A stretch of 64,000 nt of DNA from Pectinophora gossypiella (GCF_024362695.1 NC_065431.1:4780624-4844623); one strand, 5' to 3'; positions 9,841-19,490 are shown, counted from the stretch's first letter. The notes: a model not told the origin generated them from the letters alone. Made by a program: numbers and translations.

Positions 9841-12800
9841 GCTCGCGCGCACACACAACAGCCTATATACGTCCCACTGCTGGGCACAGGCCTCCCCTCA
9901 ATCAACCGGAGGGGGTATGGAGCAACCCCCTCACAGAACTACATACAAATAAATGAAAATAAACGAGAAAAAAAAGAAAACGCAAACAAATTAAACTAAT
10001 TAGAAACAAAATTAGAACAAAATATTGTGCGTGTGTGTTTGAGTGAAACCTTATTTTACTTTTTAACATTTGTTGCAGACAAAACACAGAAGGGGAGTAC
10101 GCCATGTTGGAGCATGAGTCCGTGCAGGGTGTGGTGGAGTCCATGAAGGTGGTAACCGACAGCAACTCGGAGCGGGTCGCCAGGTTCGCTTTTGAGTTCG
10201 CCAAGAGAAATAACCGCAAGAAGGTGAGAGGTTTAAACTTTTTTTTGTCGTAACTTATTGTAGATTTGCAGCAAATGGCATTAACTACTTGGTAGCCGTT
10301 GTAGCCCAGTTGGTAGAACGCTCGACTCTCACTGTAAGGTCGCAGGTTGGAATCCAGCACGGGCCTAAACCTATATTTTTTTAAATCATTTTTAAAATTC
10401 ATGTTTGTATCATAAATGATTATCACGTGCTCAGCGGTGAAGGAAAACATCGTGAGGAAACCCACTTAACCAAAAAATGCGTTTCGGAGGTATGTAACCT
10501 AACTTTATTTTGCGAGGGAGTGGGTTTGAGGGTCCGCTTACCTAACCTGAAGAATAGACAGGTCCAGTTTTTTACAGAAGAAGAAATAATAATATAATAA
10601 TAATATAAGCCTTTATTACTGACTTTTATTATTATATTTTATTTAGTTATTACTATGTCTGTTATTATTGTGTCTGTGTATGGTAACCCTGACACCATGG
10701 TTGGTGGGGTTGGTAAATCACCTCACAACCCACACGATAGAAGAAGATTATCTCAAAAAATTCAAAATTCAATAATATTTATTATTCAAAATTGGCTTAC
10801 ACAGTCAGCGCTTTTTGAACGTCAAAAATTAAATTACATATTATGTAACTGGCTGTAAAACTACTACCACATCGGAATCTGTAACGCTGAGGAGAAGATT
10901 GCTGCTTAGCAATAAGGCCGCCTATTGTGCTTATGTTTTATTCGTATGTTTATATCCTTTGTATATGTTGTTGTGTAATATTGTTGATTGATTGATTGAA
11001 AAACGTGGCTAAAAAACCACCCAGCACAGGGCCCTAGTCCTACTGTTTCATGTTTTCCTTTCCGGTGCCAGGTAACGACGGTCCACAAGGCAAACATAAT
11101 GAAGCTGTCGGACGGTCTGTTTCTGGAGACGTCGCGCCGCGTTGCCGCTGAGTACCCCGACATCGAGCACAACGACATGATCATTGACAACTGTTGCATG
11201 CAGCTCGTCGCCAAGTACGTAAAAATCCCGCAATCTTTTCATTTTCACATATTTCCTCGCCTTATTACGTCTGGAAGAAATCGCTTTAAGCGTTAAGCCA
11301 TATATACAAGGTGTTAGTGACATCGTAACGAAAACTTTGAGGGATGATTCAGACTATAATACTGAGTTGATATCAAGTGGATATTTCCGTCGCAAAAGTA
11401 TGGATAGGAAACTAAAAAAAAATGAATTTTTGACAGGAAATTCCACTTGATATAAACTCAGAATCATGGTCTGAATCATCCCCCTCAGTATTCGTTACGG
11501 TGTCATACCTACTTGTATGGCTACCATATGTACTTGTACGGGGTGTAAGTGACATCGTAACGAATACTGAGAGGGATGATTCAGCTGATTATTCCGAGAA
11601 TATTTTCCATCGCAAAAGTATAGGATTGAAAATAATTTAAAAAAACTTTAAAATAATCATGAAGTGTGCGACGGAAAATTCTACTTGATATTAACCCAGA
11701 ATCATGGTCTGAATCATCCCCCTGAGTATTCGTTACGATGTCACTAACACCCTGTATTATAAACGTGATTAAATAATGCAATCCTGAAACGCGCTATAAA
11801 AGTTTACACAGCGTGACGCTTATATACAACTTCCAACAACTTCAAGCAGATCGTCGATCCCTAGCCACACTACCAACTTGTGGCTAGCGGGGTACTATGC
11901 TCTGTAGCAGCACAGCCTCGCCGCTAAAGCTCAACCGCTGGACCACGTAGGCCGATTAAAATGGATATGACGAATAGAATAGAATAATTTTATTTGCTTG
12001 GATACACGGTTGTTACAAGATGGTCACAATTTTATGTATAAGGATCTCATGATCCACCAAGTGTATGGCATGCAAAAACTTACAAGAAATGAGATAATCA
12101 TAAATTATTACAATAATTATTACAATGAACGACATAATTAACAAAATAATGTCAAAGAAATTAATATACAATATTACAATTATTTAAATTGATAACATTC
12201 AATGTCAATTATTACGGAATGTCAACGTGATTAAATAAATATATCAATTAATTATTATATTACATTTATAGTCAAAATAATCTTTAAGGCTATAAAAAAT
12301 CATTTCTACTAGCCACTTATGCAGCGTTACGCTAAAACACTTTGCCGGAAGTTCTCTAATGTGACTGAGAATATGGTTGTAAACCGTAATGCTCATAATG
12401 TGAAAATTTTTCTGGCTAAGTTTACTTTTGCATAGTGGAACCAACTAACGTACGATCCTTCTCACCTTCCAGTCCTCACCAGTTCGACGTGATGCTGATG
12501 ACCAACCTGTACGGGTCGATCGTGTCCAACGTGGTGTGTGGGCTGCTGGGCGGCGCGGGGCTGCTGTCCGGCCGCAACTACGGAGACCACTACGCTGTGT
12601 TCGAGCCCGGCACCAGGAACACCGGTATGTAAAAAGCGGGATGGATGGGTAAAAAAGCGGGATGGATGGGTAAGTAAGCGGGATGGATGGGTAAGAAAGC
12701 GGGATGGATGGGTAAGTAAGCGGGATGGATGGGTAAGTAAGCGGGATGGATGGGTTTGTAAGCGGGATGGATGGGTAAGAAAGCGGGATGGATGGGTAAG

Positions 12801-14784
12801 TAAGCGGGATGGATGGGTAAGAAAGCGGGATGGATGGGTAAGTAAGCGGGATGGATGGGTAAGAAAGCGGGATGGATGGGTAAGAAAGCGGGATGGATGG
12901 GTACTTACCGCTTACTTAAGCGGGATGGATGGGTAAGAAAGCGGGATGGACGGGTAAGTAAGCGGGATGGATGGGTAAGAAAGCGGAACAGAGGGGTAAA
13001 GTAGAACGAAGGGGTAAAGTGCGGGAAATTCGACGTGATGTTGATGAAAATGTACGGTTCGATCCTGTCCAACGTGTGCGGGCTGCTGGGCGATGCAGGG
13101 CTGCTGTGGGGGACCTAACAGTAGTGGCCAGGGAAAAGTTGACAAAGAGGTAAAAAAAAGCGGGATGTGGGGTAAAAATTTTGAAATGAATTTCTAACTA
13201 TATTGATGGAGCGAATTGCTGTACTTTATTACAACGCGCGAACGTATTTATTGCAGAAAAACAGACAGAATGACAGGTGGAAAGTATTTCCAACATAATT
13301 ACTGACTAGCAGATTAGCCAACATACTAGGCTAACAATAATGGGTGCGTTCACAATATTGTCGTGTACTAAGTTCGAGATTGTCACAACGACAATCGAAG
13401 CGCGTCGCTGGTTTAACCCTTTCATGGACAGAGATCATGGGTCATGGATGGTTCATAATAGGTAATATGACGCCTTGGGATCGGAACGTCATTAGACGTT
13501 CTGTCCTTGAAAGTGTTAATCAGGAACTTGCCATCTTCACCAGGCACGGCGATCGCGGGCAAGAACATAGCCAACCCTGTTGCCATGATCAACGCGTCAG
13601 TAGACATGCTGGAGCACCTTGGACACTTCTTCCACGCCGACCTCATCAGCCGCGCCGTACACAAGACCATCAATATTGACAAGTAATAAAAAAAACATAT
13701 TTGCTAGAATATGGTAGGTACAGGGTGTTAGTGACATCGCAACGAAAACTTCTAGGGATGATTCAGACCATGATTCTGAGTTAATATCAAGTGAAATTTT
13801 TCATACTTGTATAGCTACCATATGTACTTGTACGGGGTGTAAGTGACATCGTAACGAATACTGAGAGGGATGATTCAGCTGATTATTCTGAGATTATTTT
13901 CTATCGCAAAAGTATAGGATTGAAAATAAATAAAAAAAAATCATGAATTTTGCGACGGAAAATTCCTCTTGATATTAACTCGGAATCATGGTCTGAATCA
14001 TCCCCCTCAGTATTCGTTACGATGTCACTTATTATATTATTTACATCATTGATTTATTCATTTTTAGGTCTCTGTAACTGAATTTCGTATTATGTTATTT
14101 TGAGATTCGGAACTTCGAAATCAGTTTCGAAGTTTTTGCCTGAATCTCGCTTCTTCCACTCTCATCAAAGACTAAAAACAAGAAGTAAGAGAACTAAAAG
14201 TAAGAGAATTTCCAATTGATTTTAGTGACATCATAAAGAAAACTTCAGACCATTATTCTGAGTTGAAATCAACAAAAAAAAAATTATTTGTACTGTTTCT
14301 TCAAGTTATATTCAGTTCCATATTTTTGAGACGGAAAATTCCACTTGGTATTAACTCAGTATCTATTACGGTGTCACTAACTGTTCACTGTAGTGTAACT
14401 GAAAATTAGATGTCGACCCCTCACGTGAAATGTTAATTTTTCCCCTATTCCCAGTAGTCTTACAGAGTAGTAGATAAACACATTGGATTTTATGTACATA
14501 GACACACTATGACAAGATTGTTTATCTGAAAAGCCTCCTCTCGGATTTTCCTATCTCCTTTCCTTTTTCTCGGATTATGTGACCCACATATGGGACATGC
14601 ACGTATGAGTTACAAATGTGCCTCATATGTGGTTCATACGCAGTGAACGAATTAATATATTATTTTATACTAATCTATTTTCTATGTATTTGTCTGTTCC
14701 AGGGTCATGACCCCGGACTTGGGCGGCACCGCGTCTTCCACCGACGTCGTCAACGCCATCATAGGTAACATCGGCAAAAAGTAG
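6564..14784 (+). CDS. Idh3g: Isocitrate dehydrogenase [NAD] gamma-type subunit, mitochondrial (8 exons)
   Basis: Regulatory subunit of the mitochondrial NAD-dependent isocitrate dehydrogenase, the TCA-cycle enzyme converting isocitrate to 2-oxoglutarate. Exons: 6564-6802, 7462-7576, 8293-8444, 10079-10223, 11072-11214, 12473-12624, 13544-13682, 14703-14784. All junctions are GT-AG and the phases join without a gap, giving 388 residues, close to the family's usual 390. Residues 1-25 are rich in R, A and S, fitting a transit peptide. Family landmarks: GGGIGPE near 65-71 (D replaced by G in the usual GDGIGPE), NTEGEY near 171-176, KANIMK near 224, NLYGSIVSN and TPDLGG near the C-terminus. The aspartates that bind metal in catalytic subunits are replaced in NLYGSIVSN, which supports a regulatory subunit. 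Similarity to animal gamma exceeds that to alpha or beta, judged from remembered sequences. The start is the first ATG after the upstream AT-rich leader. Confidence 0.93.
6890..7100 (-). repeat. Degenerate SINE in intron 1 (family S1)
   Basis: A diverged S1 tail and body (TCTGGTGGGCATAGGCCTCC, then TGGAGCATACTCCA) without the tRNA-like head. The rest of intron 1 to 7461 is AT-rich, with nothing recognised. Confidence 0.55.
7462..7576 (+). CDS. Idh3g: Idh3g exon 2
   Basis: Encodes residues 80-118, including APVDFEWV and the IKRNGVGLK end. The acceptor is TTGCAG|A and the donor AAG|GTATTA. Ends in phase 0. Confidence 0.92.
7848..8060 (+). repeat. tRNA-derived SINE in intron 2 (family S2)
   Basis: The head AGCCGCTGTAGCCCAGTTGG resembles a tRNA 5' half with box A. 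A box B-like segment (CGCAGTTTCGAATCC) and the body CACGTGCTCAGCGGTGAAGG follow. A better copy lies at 10293-10575. Confidence 0.65.
8155..8276 (-). pseudogene. LINE tail fragment in intron 2
   Basis: The minus strand reads WANEIMSMAENTKTW before a stop, a pattern common just before the end of RTE-type LINE proteins. Very short and damaged. Confidence 0.4.
8293..8444 (+). CDS. Idh3g: Idh3g exon 3
   Basis: Encodes residues 119-168 plus two bases of Arg169: GNIETK, then LRNELDMYAYVLNCKS and the IDVIII strand. The acceptor is TTCAAG|G and the donor TCAG|GTAATA. Confidence 0.92.
8470..8645 (-). pseudogene. LINE 3' tail in intron 3 (family L3)
   Basis: The minus strand encodes KWTKDITEWYPRYG and GRPNKRWED, matching the longer remnant at 43935-44411. 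The frame is lost after about 8550. Confidence 0.6.
8648..9169 (-). mobile_element. TIR element T1, copy 1 (intron 3)
   Basis: The left terminus GTAGACGACAGGTCGACATG is mirrored on the right (rc GTTGACGACAGGTCGACATG), with TATA on both flanks as a possible target duplication. A minus-strand frame (first ATG near 8994, stop at 8826) is the same small protein as at 38173-38466 but lacks its middle, so this copy is internally deleted. The part next to the right terminus is GC-rich and may hold the promoter. Confidence 0.7.
9178..9300 (-). repeat. SINE tail fragment (family S4)
   Basis: Minus-strand match to the tail of the S4 copy at 28245-28470, directly next to the right end of T1 copy 1. From 9300 to 9680 only a short piece of shared SINE body (9541-9582) is recognised. 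Confidence 0.5.
9771..9856. repeat. Compound simple repeat (CA)n-(GCAC)n
   Basis: About 12 CA units pass into about 12 CGCA units and end in GCGCTCGCGCGC, immediately followed by an S1 SINE tail (9860-9930). The run can form Z-DNA-prone purine-pyrimidine alternation. Confidence 0.9.
10079..10223 (+). CDS. Idh3g: Idh3g exon 4
   Basis: Encodes residues 169-217, including NTEGEYAMLEHESV and the FAFEFAKRNNRKK end. The residue after Arg169 is Gln, where the family usually has Glu (RENTEGEY). The acceptor is TTGCAG|A and the donor AAG|GTGAGA. Confidence 0.92.
10293..10575 (+). repeat. tRNA-derived SINE in intron 4 (family S2)
   Basis: The head has GTAGCCCAGTTGGTAGAACG (box A type) and GGTTGGAATCC (box B type). 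The body has ACGTGCTCAGCGGTGAAGG and AAACATCGTGAGGAAACCCA, and the tail has ACCTGAAGAATAGACAGGTC. Parts recur at 32385-32580 and, inverted, at 42836-43090. Confidence 0.7.
10684..10745 (+). repeat. SINE tail fragment (family S4)
   Basis: Short match to the S4 tail ending CACACGATAGAAGAAG. The rest of intron 4 up to 11071 holds nothing further that is recognised, apart from a fragment near 10900-11000 related to a lepidopteran-type 3' tail (GGCCGCC..TTGTAT). Confidence 0.45.
11072..11214 (+). CDS. Idh3g: Idh3g exon 5
   Basis: Encodes residues 218-264 plus two bases of Asn265: VTTVHKANIMKLSDGLFLE, then the DNCCMQLV strand. The acceptor is TGCCAG|G and the donor CCAA|GTACGT. Confidence 0.92.
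11301..11757. mobile_element. Dimer of hairpin MITE family M4 (intron 5)
   Basis: Two hairpins in the same orientation, 11301-11506 and 11535-11757. Each has about 100-bp arms reading GGTGTTAGTGACATCGTAAC and its reverse complement, separated by an A-rich loop. The spacer carries TACTTGTATGGCTACC and recurs in the dimers at 13719 and 23788. It is non-coding, and the ends lie in TATA-rich sequence, as for Tc1/mariner-type MITEs. Confidence 0.75.
11758..12472. other. Rest of intron 5
   Basis: A tRNA-like SINE remnant is suggested by CTCAACCGCTGGACCACGTAGG near 11930. At 11970-12120 there is a stretch of LINE-tail type (TTTTATTTGCTTGGATACACGG). The remainder is AT-rich with nothing recognised. 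The acceptor tract lies at 12455-12472. Confidence 0.4.
12473..12624 (+). CDS. Idh3g: Idh3g exon 6
   Basis: Encodes residues 265-315 plus one base of Gly316: PHQFDVMLMTNLYGSIVSN, CGLLGGAG and GDHYAVFEPGTRNT. The acceptor is TTCCAG|T and the donor ACCG|GTATGT. Reading past this donor meets a stop at 12630-12632, so failed or shifted donor use would truncate the protein. Confidence 0.92.
12633..12985 (+). repeat. 21-bp minisatellite in intron 6
   Basis: Sixteen readable units of consensus AAGCGGGATGGATGGGTAAG + A/T start 8 bp after the exon 6 donor. Six units end in GGTAAGT and seven in GGTAAGA, both strong matches to a 5' splice site. One unit at 12901-12918 is inverted (TACTTACCGCTTACTTA). 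A 7-residue repeat can be read through the array in another frame, but it is a by-product of the 21-bp period. Confidence 0.92.
13029..13116 (+). pseudogene. Decayed second copy of Idh3g exon 6
   Basis: This stretch aligns base for base with 12486-12579 of exon 6: it reads FDVML..YGSI.SNV.CGLLG.AGLL, with TNL changed to KM, one V lost and a stop (TAA) right after the matched part. It has no acceptor AG in front and no donor directly after. A shortened copy of the following intron start (GCGGGATG..GGGTAAAAA) lies at 13157-13178. Together they show that exon 6 and its flank were duplicated in tandem and that this copy has decayed. Confidence 0.85.
13544..13682 (+). CDS. Idh3g: Idh3g exon 7
   Basis: Encodes residues 316-361 plus two bases of Lys362: TAIAGKNIANPVAMI and the LEHLGHFFHAD helix. 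The acceptor is CACCAG|G and the donor CAA|GTAATA. Confidence 0.92.
13719..14036. mobile_element. Hairpin MITE family M4, second dimer (intron 7)
   Basis: A partial first hairpin arm (13719-13800), the conserved spacer TATAGCTACCATATGTACTT, and a full second hairpin (13833-14030). Same arrangement as at 11301-11757. A more diverged arm pair follows at 14215-14385. Confidence 0.65.
14395..14655 (+). repeat. Repeat flanking exon 8, left copy
   Basis: Shares TGTAACTGAAAATT, CCTCACGTG and a CACATATGGG..ATGCACGTAT block with 14843-15348 on the other side of exon 8. The right copy is interrupted by a SINE. Confidence 0.5.
14703..14784 (+). CDS. Idh3g: Idh3g exon 8 (terminal)
   Basis: Encodes residues 362-388 and the TAG stop at 14782-14784: VMTPDLGGTASSTDVVNAII and a short GNIGKK tail, shorter than the mammalian gamma tail. 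The acceptor is TTCCAG|G. A possible polyadenylation signal AATAAA is at 15082-15087. Confidence 0.92.
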
Positions 14785-14842
14785 ACCAGGCACAAGTTGA
14801 CACTGGTGCTTATTCGGGCGCCCACAAACTTAACACGTTCAT

Positions 14843-15348
14843 TGTGTAACTGAAAATTTTACTGAGCCGCCAAAGGCCCCTGACACGACTCATGTGACCG
14901 GGACCAACGGCTTAACGTGCCTTCCGAAGCACGGATCGTCTTCGGGCAATCAGGTGATCAGCCTGTAATGTCCTAACCAAATTAGGGAATATATCGACCT
15001 CTCACGTGCAATGTTATTTTTCGAACACATTGGCATTTATGTACGATAAGCTGTAAAAGTCCAATCAGTTTCTTGCAAAGTAATAAATTAACTGGTTGCA
15101 CTTAAGATCTCCGTTTCTGTAATAGACCAAAATCACCTACAAAAATATAAATTTTATAATTATGTCAACTAATGATTCATAATTTCACTACTGTTTACAA
15201 ATAATTCGCTGGGCTCACTGACTGCAGTTTTGATTGTAGATAGACACACCAGGGCAAGAAAAATTGTGGCCCACATATGGGCCATGCACGTATTAGTTAC
15301 AAATTTATTGCCCCATATGTGGTTCATACACAGTGAACGTGTTGACTT
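14843..15348 (+). repeat. Repeat flanking exon 8, right copy, with SINE insert
   Basis: Matches 14395-14655 in blocks. A family S4 SINE remnant at about 14862-14993 (GGGACCAACGGCTTAACGTG) breaks it. This is likely the 3' UTR of the IDH gene. Confidence 0.5.
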
Positions 15349-15559
15349 TATTTTTGTTTGACGGCTTTTGAACTATTGCTGTCCATCACTTACAATAAGC
15401 GAAAGAAAGAGCTAGAGTTATTCTTGTCAAATCAAGTTGGTGGTTGCCCGAATGACGCCATTGTAGAGCTAAACACCCGCCATAGTGGAGACATTTACAG
15501 TATGTTAAAAAAAAATGGGATTTTCATAATCATTAATTTAAGAGCCATATTCATATTCG

Positions 15560-15660
15560 ACGATCGGTCCCGCGCTGCCCGCATCCAACGGCTGGAGATC
15601 CTTGGGGGAGGCCTATGCCCAGCAGTGGGCGTCGTACGGCTGATGATGATGATGATTCAT
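15560..15660 (+). pseudogene. RTE-type LINE extreme 3' tail
   Basis: In one frame it reads as the end of an RTE-type protein (GGAGGCCTATGCCCAGCAGT followed by GGGCGTCGTACGGCTGA), and it ends in GATGATGATGAT, the short-repeat tail typical of RTE elements. Confidence 0.55.
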
Positions 15661-15944
15661 ATTCATTTATTCCTTACAACAACTTTACATTGTGTTGGAA
15701 ATTGGAAACTGTAAATATCTTTACTATGGCCAGTGACAGCATTGCTTGAGATCCTTTTATTTTTTGTTTTTATTCTCATAGAGATGTACCCGAACTTAGT
15801 ATACACGGTATAGACAAAAAATGAATGGAAAAAAGAACTTAACTAAAAAGTTTAACAATCTTTACAGAAGTTACCAAAATGTAGTTAATGTAATTCCCGT
15901 TGTATATTAGAATAATGAAAATTTATAAAATCGCATTATGTACA

Positions 15945-16088
15945 GTCATGAGCAATATAATGTACCCACTTTAGGACTCTGTCGCACTAACATATTTGAC
16001 ATTTAGTGAGACTTACAGTTCAATTTGTCAACAAAGTTAATGTGACATGGTACCAAAGTGTATACATATTAATGCTCGTGACCGTACA
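15945..16088 (+). mobile_element. MITE family M3
   Basis: Complete copy with ACAGTCATGAGCAAT at the left and GCTCGTGACCGTAC at the right. Comparison with 2547-3077 shows where the Helitron-like insert lies. Confidence 0.6.
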
Positions 16089-16683
16089 TCCCAGTATACT
16101 GTATTGCTCTAAAACAATGAAACAGTTACAAAAAAAAAAAACAAGGAAATTGGCGGTCTTATCCCCTAAAGTAATTACTCATATTTTATGTATGAATGCT
16201 TATGACTTCGCGATGTGTCATTGAGAAATGCAATTTTCATTATTCTAAAATGTAAACACTTCTTACTTTTACCCGTTTATTTATTTTATTTAGAAAAAAT
16301 AAGTAAAAACAGTTATAGTATTAATTTATTAAGTAGATCTGTTTTTTTTAGTTCACATTCATACATTATGTATCGCTATATTTAAATTGTTGACAATAAT
16401 AAAATCAATCACTGTAAAATGGTAGAATACTTTTTTTATTAATGGCAAGTTTTACTAATGTCACTAGATTTTAGTCAGAAGCAAATATTAAAAAGTAAAT
16501 GTGGTTTAAAAAACCCTTAAGAGTTAAGACTAGGCAGTATGTGCTGATGACCTTTGCCTGTTCTATAATCATGGACAAATTTAAAAAGAAAACAAAACTA
16601 TATGTTTATTTTTATGGCTTTTATTATAATTTTATATACAATAAAAAAAATATCATTTTATAAAGTAACAAAATATGTCCAGT
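16089..16683. other. AT-rich spacer
   Basis: No gene or known repeat is recognised. AATAAA-type motifs near 16395 may belong to an alternative IDH 3' end. Confidence 0.35.
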
Positions 16684-16691
16684 GAAAAAAA

Positions 16692-18781
16692 CAAAGACCT
16701 TGTATAGAATAGACGGAGCATATTTAAGACGAAAGAAAAACATAGGTTTTGTCTTTCGCACTCATGTGAGCCGTCATAAGTTAAAAAGAGATAAATATAC
16801 TATCGTCGTAACGTCTTTTGTACTCGTGTAGCGGGTTTGTTATAGAAACGTACCTATAGTATATGTTTTTGTATCAGAACCACTAGTGCCGTTCCATGTC
16901 TTTATCGACATTATTATTGGCTAAATATTTCATGTTAGTCCAAGATCTAAAAAAATATACATTACAAATTGAATGATTAATTAAATACAGAAATAACGAC
17001 CTAGTATCCATACCTGGGTGGGTAGAACCACAAGTAAATTAGTTAAAACGATACCTATTTGTACCCTGATAGAAAGATACCTAAGAAGAACCGTACGTTG
17101 CGGTGACAGATTCAGAACCACTTATTCAACGTAATTATCATGGACAAACTTGTTAAAGGTCAATTTATCATTTTTGAATCTATGTCATTTCGCAAGGTGT
17201 TATGACCGAGGAGGTCGAGGACGGTCCGTCTAGTCCACATATACTATAGTATCATTTTAATACGACATTGCGGCCACCCTTTGGTTGCTATAAATCACAT
17301 ACCTACCCTTTTATAAAAATTAAATACACGTTTTTCATTGACTTGACCGGAAATCGAATCGGCTCTCGATACAAGAAGTAGACGACCTTCTAGTATATTT
17401 CGGGGATTATCTCAATGCGATTAAAGAATAAAAGCAAATACTTCTTTATAAGATTTTTATTCAATATAGTTAGAATACAATGACTACGAAGCACTGAACA
17501 ATTCCGACTTTTGGTGATAAAAAAAAATATTTCCTCTTGTTCACTTTCTTTAGAAGTGTATAGTGTCGGCTCTGGTCGTTATAACTTTACCTGCAAGAAT
17601 GGCACATATTAACGTGGAGCACACAAATACACAAGCATTGCATGTTTACACATTGCACATAGAAGGAATAATCACAGGTAATTACAAAAATAGTTATTCA
17701 TACTAATTATTTATAGAAGGAATAATCACAGGTAATTACCAAAATAGTTATTCATACTAATTATTTTGTGCAATAGAGAATATTTGTATTGTATTGAAAT
17801 ATTTTTTCCATGCTAATGTAGAATACAAAAACGAAATAGCTGCAAATTTATCTATAAACTTATAACTAAACTTAAACTCACCTTATGTGAGATATGTGAG
17901 TGAATATTGTTGGTACTGCATCTCTATGTAATATTTTTGTTTGGTATCCTGCTCGATAGAAAGCAAGATACATCGAAATGTAATTAGCATAGGCTTAAAT
18001 AAGGAGAAGGCGTCCTTCAGAAGAGAGAATTATCTCGTTTCATGGTCTGAATCTAATTGTTTCTTAATTTCTTGTTTCGTAAATTAGGATATTTAGGAAA
18101 TGTGGAAAATACAATATCTTTATGTAATCTTCATCCAAATCGGAAACAGGTCGAAAAATAAATTAAACGTGAATAGAATAACGCAACATGTAGATGTTAC
18201 ATTCAAACATAATATTATGTTATCGATATCAAAGGACAACACTACTTATAATACTTTGGGTACATGATCTGTCAAAGCTGATTAACGTAAAATGTGAAAT
18301 CAATTATTTGTACAAATGTGACGGCTTTGCTGAAAATATGCGTCTGCATCGTGTTTAGGGCTCAATAAACTTTACAAAAACCAGACCAGGTAATGTATTT
18401 CTTGCACACAAACATGTATTATGTGGTCGATAACTTACCCATGGTGAGACATTGTTTGATCGTTCTCCATTATAACACCCATTCTACTCTCACAACCAAT
18501 AGCTACGCAAGCCATGGTTCATAATGAATAACTATTTCACAGATTGTTTATATAAAAAGTTAAAATAATGTCCCAAAACACCAAAAAACTAACGGCAGGT
18601 TTGGTATCCAGCTGACTACCACAACATCTCAAAACGGTAAACACTGACGTTCTAGACAGCGGTGTTTGTCTATGTTTGTTTCTTTTTTCCACAGAGATTG
18701 TTGCCATAGGGAAGAAAGAGAGCTGTGATAGTTTGATCGTCACTCTAAAATATTATCCGTCTATTCTATACAAGGTCTTTG
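16692..18781. mobile_element. 2.1-kb hAT-like DNA transposon, non-coding
   Basis: The termini CAAAGACCTTGTATAGAATA (left) and its reverse complement (right) match over at least 25 bp. Both sides carry the 8-bp GAAAAAAA (16684-16691 and 18782-18789), the target duplication length of hAT elements. No transposase reading frame is present; the longest open frame is 68 residues without family resemblance. A 54-bp unit is duplicated at 17659-17766. Confidence 0.65.
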
Positions 18782-19089
18782 GAAAAAAAAAATCGCAAAT
18801 GGCAGTGTTGCTATTTTAAGAAATTAATTTTGACCAGTATTTTTATTGTGATCAAGGTATTTTTTTTTAATTCTTGCTTCTGATTATTACAGAATAGATT
18901 GTAAACGATGAATTTTGTTATTTATTATGAAATAGCTCGCAAATACATGTACTTTAGTAGTTATTTCTAGTTTAAATTTGGGAATAAAACGCCATTGTAA
19001 TATTATTTGTAGTTTTATTGCTTATTTTAGATTTAGATGTTTTAGTATCGATTTTTTTATGAAGTCCCTGTGGTATACTGGGTTGCTTC

Positions 19090-19267
19090 TCAATTCAAAT
19101 TCAAAAATATCTTTATTCAGTAGGTAACATAGTTACACTTTGAATCGTCAATTTTTACATAACGAACGTCTCATCCGCCTAAAACTACTGCAGCTTCTCA
19201 CAACCTGTATAGCCGGGGAAAAGAAGCTGCAAGAAAAACCTCGGCACAGGGCCCTAGACGTTCTTTT

Positions 19268-19268
<1 letters not shown>
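19090..19268 (+). repeat. Dispersed repeat family R2
   Basis: Reads from AAATATCTTTATTCAGTAGG through GCTTCTCACAACCTGTATAG to GGCCCTAGACGTTCTTT. Other copies: 24611-24787 and 35637-35820 on the plus strand, 36370-36540 and 40118-40440 on the minus strand. It looks like the 3' end of a LINE or SINE. An (AT)n run follows at 19272-19298. Confidence 0.6.
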
Positions 19269-19301
<33 letters not shown>

Positions 19302-19349
19302 AATCGGGAAGCGAACCCCGGTTACGGGCTTACACCAATGAGTAATTTA

Positions 19350-19490
19350 TCTTAAGTGCAGTTTTCACTAACACAGTTGCCTCGACCATTATAGACGGCG
19401 ATACGGCTCACCTATCACGTTGGTCTATCAGAAAGCTCTTTGAGGTGTGGGTACTTAGTTCATCTTGCGATGGATGTACTGTAGACGACA
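19350..19490 (+). repeat. Dispersed repeat family R3, truncated
   Basis: Contains CGACCATTATAGACGGCGAT and AGTTCATCTTGCGATGGATG. Related copies at 24896-25010, 29820-29965, 32175-32315, 45868-45950, 50580-50765 and 62880-63045. This copy stops where T1 copy 2 begins. Confidence 0.6.

Noticed and set aside
12538..12936. A 132-residue repetitive protein (KRDGWV repeats)
   Set aside because: The frame differs from that of exon 6 and is explained by the 21-bp period of an intronic minisatellite.
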